DNA from: Chloroflexota bacterium | GTDB taxonomy: Bacteria > Chloroflexota > Dehalococcoidia > DSTF01 > JACRBR01 | Assembly (NCBI GenBank): GCA_021813085.1 | Contig: JAKAMA010000156.1 | Span: 1 to 6,247 of the forward strand | Direction: 5' to 3' | DNA: 6,247 bases | Shown here: positions 1-5,729 of the stretch, one piece after another | Numbering within the stretch: position 1 is the stretch's first letter | Layout: every line of letters begins with the position of its first letter | Made by a program: the position numbers and the translations under genes | The notes under the pieces: generated by a model | The model's input: the letters and a program-made list of their open reading frames with translations, nothing else | Databases searched by the model: none | Told to the model about the DNA's origin: nothing

Positions 1-1
1 G

Positions 2-481
2 GCGATCCCCGGCACGCCGGACCTGGAGCACCGCATCGGCGGGCTCGAGAAGGCGGACATCACCGGGAACGTGAGCTACGACCCGGCGAACCACGACAAG
101 ATGGTCCACCTGCGCGCGGAGAAGATCCAGCGCATCGCCCAGGATATCCCGGAGCTGGAGGTGGAGGGCGACGAGCGCGGCGGCCTGCTCGTGCTCGGCT
201 GGGGCAGCACGTACGGCGTGATCACGACGGCGGTGCAGCGGGCGCGCGCCGAGGGCAAGAAGGTGTCGATGGCGCATCTGCGCTACCTCAACCCGTTCCC
301 GCGCAACCTGGGCGATGTGCTCCGGCGCTACGACCGCGTGCTGATCCCGGAGATCAACCTGGGACAGTTGCGGCTGCTGATCCGTGGCACGTACCTGGTG
401 GACGCGGTGGGGTTCAACAAGGTCGCGGGCCGGCCGTTCACGATCCGGGACATCGAGAACCGGATCGCCGAGCTTGCGTAG
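2..481 (+). CDS. korA: 2-oxoacid:ferredoxin oxidoreductase, alpha subunit (KorA-type), C-terminal part; 5' end outside window
   Basis: Reading frame 2 is open from the first bases and ends with TAG, giving the last 159 residues of a protein whose start lies upstream. Recognisable family segments are the 'PGTPDLEHRIGGLEKAD.TGNVSYDP' region near the new N-terminus, then 'LLVLGWGSTYGVI', 'HLRYLNPFPRN' and 'VLIPEINLGQL', ending in a 'GFNKVAGRPF' tail. These are typical of the alpha subunits of two-subunit 2-oxoglutarate/2-oxoacid:ferredoxin oxidoreductases (KorA), in which the fused gamma-alpha chain supplies part of the CoA- and TPP-binding surface. The GTG at 71 is internal to conserved sequence and is not the start. 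The partner KorB gene follows after 14 bases, which supports a cytoplasmic alpha-beta enzyme. The substrate (2-oxoglutarate, pyruvate or a branched 2-oxoacid) cannot be settled from this fragment; 2-oxoglutarate is the usual assignment for this architecture. Confidence 0.93.
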   Translation, partial: AIPGTPDLEHRIGGLEKADITGNVSYDPANHDKMVHLRAEKIQRIAQDIPELEVEGDERGGLLVLGWGSTYGVITTAVQRARAEGKKVSMAHLRYLNPFPRNLGDVLRRYDRVLIPEINLGQLRLLIRGTYLVDAVGFNKVAGRPFTIRDIENRIAELA

Positions 482-485
482 ATCC

Positions 486-489
486 GAGG
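486..489 (+). promoter_or_regulatory. Ribosome binding site of korB
   Basis: GAGG lies six bases before the ATG at 496, just after the korA stop codon. It supports that ATG as the start; the GTG at 491 is out of frame and runs into a stop almost at once. Confidence 0.6.
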
Positions 490-495
490 CGTGAC

Positions 496-1536
496 ATGGT
501 AACGGCGAGTCGGGACAGCAAGAGCGGCATCGAGGCGCTGAGCCGGAAGGACTTCGTGTCCGACCAGGAGGTGCGCTGGTGCCCGGGATGCGGCGACTAC
601 TCGATCCTGGCGCAGACGCAGAAACTGATGCCGGAGCTGGGCATCCCGCGCGAGAACATCGTGTTCATCTCGGGCATCGGCTGTTCGAGCCGGCTGCCCT
701 ACTACATGAACACCTACGGCTTCCACAGCATCCACGGGCGGGCGCCGGCGATCGCGAGCGGGCTGAAGGCGTCGCGGCCTGAGCTGAGCGTGTGGGTGGT
801 GACGGGCGACGGCGACGCGCTGAGCATCGGCGGCAACCATCTCCTGCATGTGCTGCGGCGGAACGTCGATTTGCAGATCATCCTTCACAACAACCAGATC
901 TACGGGCTGACGAAGGGGCAGTACTCCCCGACGTCGGAGCTGGGGAAGCGGACGAAGTCATCGCCCGCGGGGACGATCGACGCGCCCCTGCACCCGCTGA
1001 CGGTGGCGCTGGGCGCGGAGGCGACGTTCGTCGCACGGACGATCGACGCGGACCCGCACCACATGGTGGGAGTGCTGGAGCGGGCATACCAGCACCGGGG
1101 CGCGGCGTTCTGCGAGGTCTACCAGAACTGCAACATCTTCAATGACGGCGCCTTCGCGGCGTTCACCGCCAAGGAGGTGCGCGCGGACCGGATGCTGTAC
1201 CTGGAGCAGGGCAAGCCGATGATCTTCGGCAAGGAACGGAACAGGGGGATCCGGCTGAACGGGCTGACTCCGGAGGTCGTCGAGATCGGCGTCGATGGCA
1301 TCACGGAGGCGGACCTGCTGGTGCACGACGAGACGCGCGAGGACCCGACGATCGCCTTCATGTTGAGCCGGATGAGCTATCCCGAGTTTCCGGTGCCGGT
1401 CGGCGTCCTGCGCGCGGTGCAGCGCCCGACGTACGATGCGCTGATGGCCGCGCAGATCGAGCACGCGATCGCGACCGAGGGCCCGGGCGACCTGCGGGAT
1501 CTGTTCGTCGAAGGCGACACCTGGACCGTCGAGTAG
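496..1536 (+). CDS. korB: 2-oxoacid:ferredoxin oxidoreductase, beta subunit (KorB-type)
   Basis: Predicted 346-residue beta subunit of the oxidoreductase that converts a 2-oxoacid plus CoA to acyl-CoA and CO2 while reducing ferredoxin, or runs in reverse for carboxylation. The TPP motif is clear: GDGD at residues 104-107 followed by NNQIYGLTKGQ at 132-142. Four cysteines match the usual 4Fe-4S ligands of single-cluster beta subunits: C29 and C32 in WCPGCGDY, C63 in GIGCSSR, and C212 in QNCNIF. The C-terminal part after about residue 225 (MLYLEQGKPMIFGKE...) is the extension found in long KorB proteins of Actinomycetota and Chloroflexota. No separate ferredoxin-like delta subunit is encoded nearby, consistent with the two-subunit class. 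It sits in a tight operon with korA upstream and the CBS gene 16 bases downstream. Substrate preference is inferred from family resemblance only. Confidence 0.95.
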   Translation: MVTASRDSKSGIEALSRKDFVSDQEVRWCPGCGDYSILAQTQKLMPELGIPRENIVFISGIGCSSRLPYYMNTYGFHSIHGRAPAIASGLKASRPELSVWVVTGDGDALSIGGNHLLHVLRRNVDLQIILHNNQIYGLTKGQYSPTSELGKRTKSSPAGTIDAPLHPLTVALGAEATFVARTIDADPHHMVGVLERAYQHRGAAFCEVYQNCNIFNDGAFAAFTAKEVRADRMLYLEQGKPMIFGKERNRGIRLNGLTPEVVEIGVDGITEADLLVHDETREDPTIAFMLSRMSYPEFPVPVGVLRAVQRPTYDALMAAQIEHAIATEGPGDLRDLFVEGDTWTVE

Positions 1537-1538
1537 CG

Positions 1539-1543
1539 AAGGA
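1539..1543 (+). promoter_or_regulatory. Ribosome binding site of the zinc-ribbon/CBS gene
   Basis: AAGGA lies nine bases before the GTG at 1553, immediately after the korB stop. It supports the GTG start, which also places the first zinc-ribbon cysteine at residue 3. Confidence 0.5.
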
Positions 1544-1552
1544 CGCACGGAC

Positions 1553-2062
1553 GTGATCTGCCCCGAGTGCCGCACGGACAACATCGATGGTGTCGACCAC
1601 TGCGAAAACTGTGGGCAGCCGCTGTTGGGGCTCGACCTGCCGGATGCCGCGGGGGCGCCGCGAGGGCGCGAGTTCATCTACGAGCGCCTGTGCGACCTGC
1701 CGGCGAAGGCGCCGGTAAAGGTCGAGACGACGGACCCCGTCGGGCTGGCGGTGCGGCTGATGCAGGACCAGGACGCGCAGTGCGTGCTCGTGATGCGCGC
1801 CGGCCAACTGGCGGGCATCATCACGCCCTGGGACATCCTGCACAAGGTGGCGGGCCCGACGGAGGACCTGAACGCCGTCACGTGCGGCCAGGTGATGACG
1901 GCGGACCCGGTGTTCCTGCGCGACGACGACAACATCGCGGTAGCGATCAACAAGATGTCGGTCGGCGGCTTCCGGCACATCCCGCTGCTGCGCGCCGGCG
2001 TGCCGACCGCGGTCGTCAGCATCTCGGACGTCTTCCAGCACATCTCGCCGCACCTGGCGTAG
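1553..2062 (+). CDS. Zinc-ribbon and tandem CBS domain protein
   Basis: Small cytoplasmic protein of 169 residues starting at GTG. The N-terminus is a four-cysteine zinc ribbon: C3 and C6 (CPEC), then C17 and C20 (CENCG). A linker leads into two CBS motifs, at about residues 48-100 and 110-168. Typical CBS features are 'AGIITPWDIL' (87-96) closing the first, and 'VMTADPVFL' (114-122), 'GGFRHIPLL' (138-146) and 'AVVSISDVF' (153-161) in the second. CBS pairs usually bind AMP, ATP, SAM or similar adenosyl ligands and regulate a partner. No enzyme domain is present, so this is a stand-alone sensor or adaptor. Placement 16 bases after korB suggests co-expression with, and possibly regulation of, the ferredoxin oxidoreductase; that link is inferred. 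The zinc ribbon could mediate protein or nucleic-acid contact. The gene ends just before a palindromic spacer. Confidence 0.85.
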   Translation: MICPECRTDNIDGVDHCENCGQPLLGLDLPDAAGAPRGREFIYERLCDLPAKAPVKVETTDPVGLAVRLMQDQDAQCVLVMRAGQLAGIITPWDILHKVAGPTEDLNAVTCGQVMTADPVFLRDDDNIAVAINKMSVGGFRHIPLLRAGVPTAVVSISDVFQHISPHLA

Positions 2063-2120
2063 CCCTCACCCCCGGCCCCCGGACGGGCGGTCTGGCCTCT
2101 CCCAAGATGGGAGAGGGGGA
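2063..2120 (+). repeat. GC-rich palindromic intergenic element, possible terminator or REP-like repeat
   Basis: A C-rich stretch (CCCTCACCCCCGGCCCCC, 2063-2080) follows the CBS gene stop. It is followed by a perfect 8-bp stem, CCTCTCCC at 2096-2103 and GGGAGAGG at 2109-2116, with a five-base loop AAGAT. No T-run follows, so it is not a classical intrinsic terminator. The style (CCCTCACCCC... then CCTCTCCC/GGGAGAGGGG) resembles dispersed intergenic palindromes that I recall from Chloroflexota and other genomes, but dispersal cannot be shown from this window. It could attenuate transcription between the kor unit and the dehydrogenase. Confidence 0.55.
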
Positions 2121-2130
2121 TCATGTACGT

Positions 2131-2136
2131 GGAGGT
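2131..2136 (+). promoter_or_regulatory. Strong Shine-Dalgarno sequence that sets the dehydrogenase start at 2141
   Basis: GGAGGT ends four bases before the GTG at 2141 and lies downstream of the in-frame ATG at 2123. It therefore favours GTG 2141 as the initiation codon. Confidence 0.7.
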
Positions 2137-2140
2137 TTGT

Positions 2141-3175
2141 GTGAAAGCCGCGGCGCTCAAGGGGTCGCGCGCGATGGAGATCGTCGAGCTGGCGGATGCG
2201 CCGCCGGCGCCGGGCGAGGTGAAGCTGCGGGTCGCGTACTGCGGCGTCTGTGGCTCCGACCTGCACGAGTACGAGAGCGCGCAGCCGTTCCGGGCGATGG
2301 GGATGCTGCAGCCGGTGATGGGGCACGAGTTCAGCGGCCGCGTCGTCGCGGTGGGCGAGGGCGTGCGCGGTGTACGCATCGGCGAGCTGGTCGCCGGGAA
2401 CCCGGGGCCGGGGTGCGGCGAATGCGCGTACTGCGCCGCGGGACGCGAGAACCTCTGCCGTACGGGCTCGCTCGGCGGCACGGGGTATACGCGGCCAGGC
2501 GCCTTCGCCGAGTACGTGACGATCGCGGAGCGGGCGGCGGTCGTGCTTCCGGACGGCGCCGATGCGCGCGCCGCAGCGCTGACGGAGCCGTTCGCGGTGG
2601 CGCGGCACGCGCTGGTCCACGGTGGATATCGGCCCGACGAGCTGCTGGTGGTCGTGGGAGCCGGGCCGATCGGGCTGCTCACCGTGATCGCCGCGCGGGC
2701 GATGGGCGGCGCGCGCATCGTCGTGTCGGAGCCGCTGGCGGGCCGGCGGGCAGCGGCGGAGCGCTGCGAGGCGCTGCGTGCCGTGGAGCCGGGGGAGCTG
2801 GTCAACGTGTCGCGGGCGCTGTCGGAGGGAAACGGCGCGGAGATCAGCGTCGACGCGAGCGGGTTGCCGGCGGGCATCGCGAGCTGCGTCGACGCGACGG
2901 CGCGCGGCGGCCGGATCGTGCTGGCGGGCGTCGGCGAGCAGCCGTTTCCGCTCGACATCACGCGCTCGATCATCAGCGAACTGACGTACGTGGCGGTGCT
3001 CGGCTATACGCGCGCGGAGTTTATCGAGGCGGCGATGCTGATCGCGGAGCGCCGGGTCGACGTGTCGCCGGTGATCTCGGAGGTGGTGCCGGTGGAAGCG
3101 ACGCCTGAGGCGTTCGCGCGCCTGTCCAGCGGGCGGGGCGAGCTGCGGAAGGTGCTGGTGTCGCCGGATGCGTGA
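2141..3175 (+). CDS. Zinc-dependent medium-chain alcohol/polyol dehydrogenase
   Basis: Cytoplasmic NAD(P)-dependent dehydrogenase of the MDR superfamily, 344 residues from the chosen GTG. The catalytic zinc site is visible: C37 in GVCGSD, H62 and E63 in GHEFSG, with a likely further acidic ligand E149 in TEPFAVARHAL. The structural zinc cysteines C92, C95, C98 and C106 are all present. The Rossmann motif GAGPIG is at 173-178, and the acidic residue in 'VVSEPL' at the end of the next strand suggests NAD preference. The family includes butanediol, threonine, sorbitol and other sec-alcohol dehydrogenases, and the exact substrate cannot be read from sequence. An in-frame ATG at 2123 would add six residues. 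GTG 2141 is preferred because a strong Shine-Dalgarno precedes it and it gives the usual MKAAAL beginning. The GNAT gene follows after 30 bases. Confidence 0.92.
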   Translation: MKAAALKGSRAMEIVELADAPPAPGEVKLRVAYCGVCGSDLHEYESAQPFRAMGMLQPVMGHEFSGRVVAVGEGVRGVRIGELVAGNPGPGCGECAYCAAGRENLCRTGSLGGTGYTRPGAFAEYVTIAERAAVVLPDGADARAAALTEPFAVARHALVHGGYRPDELLVVVGAGPIGLLTVIAARAMGGARIVVSEPLAGRRAAAERCEALRAVEPGELVNVSRALSEGNGAEISVDASGLPAGIASCVDATARGGRIVLAGVGEQPFPLDITRSIISELTYVAVLGYTRAEFIEAAMLIAERRVDVSPVISEVVPVEATPEAFARLSSGRGELRKVLVSPDA

Positions 3176-3205
3176 CCGCGACGATCCGCAGACGGCGTGG
3201 GTGAT

Positions 3206-4117
3206 ATGCAGACGGTGAACTACCGGCCGATGACGGAGGCGGACCTGGGCGCGACGGCGCTCGTCCGCAAGGCGGCGAACGAGTGGCTGGCGCGCAGCGA
3301 AGGGCGTGACGTCGACCCGCACCTGCCGGACCGTCCCCTGCCGCAGCGGCACCTGCTGCGGACGGACCCTGCCGGCTCGTGGGTGGCAGAGCTGGACGAC
3401 GTCGTGGTCGGGTGCGCACAGGGGTCGGTACGCGGGGACATCTGGTACCTCTCGCAGTTCTTCGTGCTGCCCGAGGCGCAGTCGCTCGGCGTTGGGCAGG
3501 AGCTGCTGGTACGCGCGCAGGCGTACGGCCGCGAGCGCGGCGCGCGTGTGCTGTCGGTCACGGCGTCGACGTCTCAGGCGGCGCACGGGCTGTACATGCG
3601 CCAGGGGATGTACGCGGTCGGCGTCGGGTACCGGCTGTCGGGGCCGATCGGGCCCCTGCGCTCGCTGCCGGAGCCCGCGGACCATGATAAGCGCGTCGTC
3701 GGCTGCGGCGCCTTGCAGGATGCGATGGCGGCGCTCGACCGCGACGTCTGGGGGGCGGAGCGACGGCAGGAGCACGCGCTGTTCCTGGCGGGCGGGTTCG
3801 CCGAGCAGGAGACATCGTTCGCGCTGACGAGCGACGGCACGCTGCTGGGCTACGGCTACGCGATGGACGACGGGCACATCGGACCGCTGGCGGCGCGCGC
3901 GCCGGAGACACAACTGCCGCTGCTGCGGATGGCGGCGGACTGGCTCATGGGGCGTGGCGTCGAGCGGGGATACTGCTACTGTCTGTCGCTGAATCCGACC
4001 CTGATGCGCGCGTTCCTGGACGCCGGCTGGCGGATCGGCGGCTGGAGCTTCTTCCTGGCCTCGGCGCCGTTCGGGCAGTTCGACCGCTACCTGCCTTCGG
4101 GCGGGCTGCTGCTGTAG
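3206..4117 (+). CDS. GNAT-family N-acetyltransferase with two GNAT-like halves
   Basis: Predicted 303-residue acetyl-CoA-dependent acyltransferase. The N-terminal half is a good GNAT domain: 'YRPMTEADL' at 6-14, a beta-strand region 'LSQFFVLPEAQSLGVGQELL' whose acetyl-CoA loop Q92-x-x-G95-x-G97 is intact, and 'AAHGLYMRQGMY' at 125-136. The C-terminal half (about 165-303) keeps the fold-like pattern 'LLGYGYAMDDGHIGPLAA' and ends 'LMRAFLDAGWRIGGWSFFLAS', but where the acetyl-CoA loop should be it has 'APETQLPLL' without glycines. It is therefore probably a non-catalytic or substrate-binding half. Double-GNAT proteins include mycothiol synthase, but no specific resemblance to it is claimed. The substrate is unknown. 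Start choice is uncertain: ATG 3206 gives a normal GNAT N-terminus, GTG 3197 would add three residues, and neither has a strong ribosome site. Probably co-transcribed with the dehydrogenase upstream. Confidence 0.85.
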   Translation: MQTVNYRPMTEADLGATALVRKAANEWLARSEGRDVDPHLPDRPLPQRHLLRTDPAGSWVAELDDVVVGCAQGSVRGDIWYLSQFFVLPEAQSLGVGQELLVRAQAYGRERGARVLSVTASTSQAAHGLYMRQGMYAVGVGYRLSGPIGPLRSLPEPADHDKRVVGCGALQDAMAALDRDVWGAERRQEHALFLAGGFAEQETSFALTSDGTLLGYGYAMDDGHIGPLAARAPETQLPLLRMAADWLMGRGVERGYCYCLSLNPTLMRAFLDAGWRIGGWSFFLASAPFGQFDRYLPSGGLLL

Positions 4118-4153
4118 CAAGCGCGAGGGCGGAGCTGAAGCTCCGCGGCTACA
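4113..4153 (+). repeat. Palindromic element at the end of the GNAT gene, possible terminator or REP-like repeat
   Basis: A perfect inverted repeat, GCGGAGCT at 4129-4136 and AGCTCCGC at 4139-4146, has only GA between the arms, so a 7-bp stem with a four-base TGAA loop is likely. A second, outer pair, TGTAGC at 4113-4118 and GCTACA at 4148-4153, can extend it with an asymmetric bulge. The outer left arm includes the GNAT stop codon. There is no T-run, so simple intrinsic termination is not obvious. The sequence differs from the palindrome at 2096-2116. Confidence 0.55.
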
Positions 4154-4193
4154 TGTCCTGGCGCCCGGCCGCCGTAGATGCGGGCGTGGCGCC

Positions 4194-4199
4194 TATACT
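4194..4199 (+). promoter_or_regulatory. Probable -10 box of a leaderless glcD promoter
   Basis: TATACT matches five of six bases of the TATAAT consensus and is conspicuous in this GC-rich background. It ends five bases before an in-frame GTG at 4205, the spacing expected if transcription starts at or next to the start codon. No recognisable -35 hexamer sits 16-18 bases upstream. It follows the palindrome at the end of the GNAT gene, as expected for a new transcription unit. Confidence 0.5.
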
Positions 4200-4204
4200 T
4201 GCGC

Positions 4205-5722
4205 GTGACCAACGCTCACCGCCATCGCACGGAAGGACCGGAAGGCGCTGCCGCTCTGCGCCCGCGCGGCGTCGTGACGCGCGAGGTCGTGCGCGCGCTC
4301 GAGCGCGCGCTTGGGCGCGAGCGCGTGATCTCGACGCCGGAAGAACTGATCGCGTACGAGTTCGATGCGACGATCGAGCGCGGCATGCCGCAGGTGGTCG
4401 TCTTCCCCGAATCGACGGAGCAGGTGGCGGCGGCGGTGCGGGTGGCGCATCGGGCGGGGGTGCCGGTGATCCCGCGCGGCGCGGGCACGGGGCTGAGCGG
4501 CGGCGCGGTCGCGGCGGCGGGCGGCGTGATCGTCGCGCTGACGCGCATGAAGCGCGTCCTGAAGATCGATGCGGTGAACCGCGTTGCGGTGGTAGAGCCG
4601 GGCGTGGTCAACATTGACCTGAGCCGCGTTGTCGCTCCGTACGGGCTGTACTACGCCCCAGACCCTTCGAGCCAGCGCGCCTGCACGATCGGCGGCAACG
4701 TCGCCGAGAACGCGGGCGGGCCGCACTGCCTGGCGATGGGTACGACGACGAACCACGTCCTCGGGCTGGAGCTGGTGCTCGCGGACGGCGAGGTCGTCGA
4801 GGTTGGTGGGCACAACCGCGATGTCGCCGGCTACGACCTGACGGGGGCGTTCGTCGGCTCCGAGGGGACACTGGCGATCGCGACGAAGATCATCGTGCGT
4901 CTTTCGCGCATCCCGGAAGCGACGCGCACCCTGCTGGCGATCTTCGACCAGATCGACGACGCGAGCGGTGCGGTGTCCGCGATCATCGCGGCGGGCATGG
5001 TGCCATCGGCGCTCGAGATGATGGACCGCAACATCATCCGGGCGGTCGAGCCGGTGTTGCACTGCGGCTATCCGCTGGACGCCGAGGCAGTCCTGCTGAT
5101 CGAGGTCGACGGGCTGGAGGAGGACACGGTCGAGCAGGCAGAGGCGGTCGACGCGATCTGCCGGCGTCACGCGGCGCGCGAGGTGCGGCTGGCGGAGGCG
5201 GCGGCCGACCGCGAGCTGCTGTGGGCGGGGCGCAAGTCGTCGATCAGCGCGCTCGGACGGCTCTACCCGAACTACTACGTGCTGGACGGCGTCGTGCCGC
5301 GCACGCGGCTGCCGGACGTGCTGCGCCGGGTGTACGCCGTGGCCGAACGCTACGGCCTCGCGGTGGCCAACGTCTTCCACGCGGGCGACGGCAACCTGCA
5401 CCCGAACCTGCTGTTCGACGAGCGCGAGCCCGGCGTCACCGCGAAGGTGCTGGAGGCGGGCGCCGAGATCATGCGGCTGTGCGTCGACGCCGGCGGCAGC
5501 ATCACGGGCGAGCACGGCGTGGGGCTGGAGAAGCGCGACTTCATGGGCTGGCTCTTCAGCGACGACGACCTGCGCGCGATGTCGCGACTCAAGACGGCGT
5601 TCAAGGCAGGCGAGGACTTCAACCCCTGCAAGGCCTTCCCAACCCATGCGGGGTGCGGCGAGGTGACGCAGGCGCAGGTGCGGCGCACGGCCGCGGCGAC
5701 CGGACCGGACCTCTATGTCTGA
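4205..5722 (+). CDS. glcD: FAD-linked oxidase, GlcD-type (glycolate/D-lactate dehydrogenase FAD subunit)
   Basis: About 505 residues, matching the usual length of GlcD, the catalytic FAD subunit that oxidises glycolate or D-lactate-like 2-hydroxyacids, typically with GlcE and GlcF. The PCMH FAD-binding domain spans roughly 60-240: 'PQVVVFPESTEQV' from 62, 'RGAGTGLSGG' ending at 100, 'CTIGGNVAENAGG' from C160, and GSEGTLAI at 218-225. The C-terminal FAD-oxidase domain has HAGDGNLH at 392-399 and GEHGVG with E436 and H437, residues that bind the active-site metal in this family, and it ends near FNPCKAFPT. The start is a judgement: ATG 4178 would add nine residues (MRAWRLYLR) but overlaps the TATACT box, whereas GTG 4205 fits a leaderless start and GTG 4274 is also in frame. 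The stop overlaps or abuts the glcE start, indicating coupling. Other 2-hydroxyacid substrates remain possible. Confidence 0.92.
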   Translation: MTNAHRHRTEGPEGAAALRPRGVVTREVVRALERALGRERVISTPEELIAYEFDATIERGMPQVVVFPESTEQVAAAVRVAHRAGVPVIPRGAGTGLSGGAVAAAGGVIVALTRMKRVLKIDAVNRVAVVEPGVVNIDLSRVVAPYGLYYAPDPSSQRACTIGGNVAENAGGPHCLAMGTTTNHVLGLELVLADGEVVEVGGHNRDVAGYDLTGAFVGSEGTLAIATKIIVRLSRIPEATRTLLAIFDQIDDASGAVSAIIAAGMVPSALEMMDRNIIRAVEPVLHCGYPLDAEAVLLIEVDGLEEDTVEQAEAVDAICRRHAAREVRLAEAAADRELLWAGRKSSISALGRLYPNYYVLDGVVPRTRLPDVLRRVYAVAERYGLAVANVFHAGDGNLHPNLLFDEREPGVTAKVLEAGAEIMRLCVDAGGSITGEHGVGLEKRDFMGWLFSDDDLRAMSRLKTAFKAGEDFNPCKAFPTHAGCGEVTQAQVRRTAAATGPDLYV

Positions 5723-5724
5723 GG
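5721..5724 (+). promoter_or_regulatory. Ribosome binding site favouring the glcE start at 5730
   Basis: GAGG overlaps the glcD stop codon and lies five bases before ATG 5730. The other in-frame ATG at 5715 has no comparable sequence before it. Confidence 0.5.
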
Positions 5725-5729
5725 CGGTG

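Noticed and set aside
71..73. GTG at 71 as the start of a short independent gene
   Set aside because: Conserved KorA sequence continues upstream to the window edge in the same frame, so this is an internal valine codon of a truncated gene.
2096..2116. Classical rho-independent terminator for the kor operon
   Set aside because: The hairpin is good but is followed by G-rich sequence, not a T-run, so it is reported as a palindromic repeat with only possible terminator function.
1678..2973. A 431-codon - strand frame across the CBS and dehydrogenase genes
   Set aside because: S/P/A/R-rich with no domain and overlaps well-supported genes on the other strand.
1567..3108. A 513-codon + strand frame spanning the CBS gene, the palindrome and most of the dehydrogenase
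   Set aside because: It is out of frame with two genes that have clear zinc and CBS motifs, and its translation is mostly G, R and A repeats.
3188..3215. Direct repeat GCAGACGG at 3188-3195 and 3208-3215 around the GNAT start
   Set aside because: Only eight bases in a GC-rich region, with the second copy inside coding sequence; chance is a sufficient explanation.
2066..4120. A 684-codon open frame on the - strand opposite the dehydrogenase and GNAT genes
   Set aside because: Its translation is arginine-, proline- and alanine-rich with no recognisable domain, and it lies exactly opposite two well-supported genes. It is a product of high GC at third codon positions.
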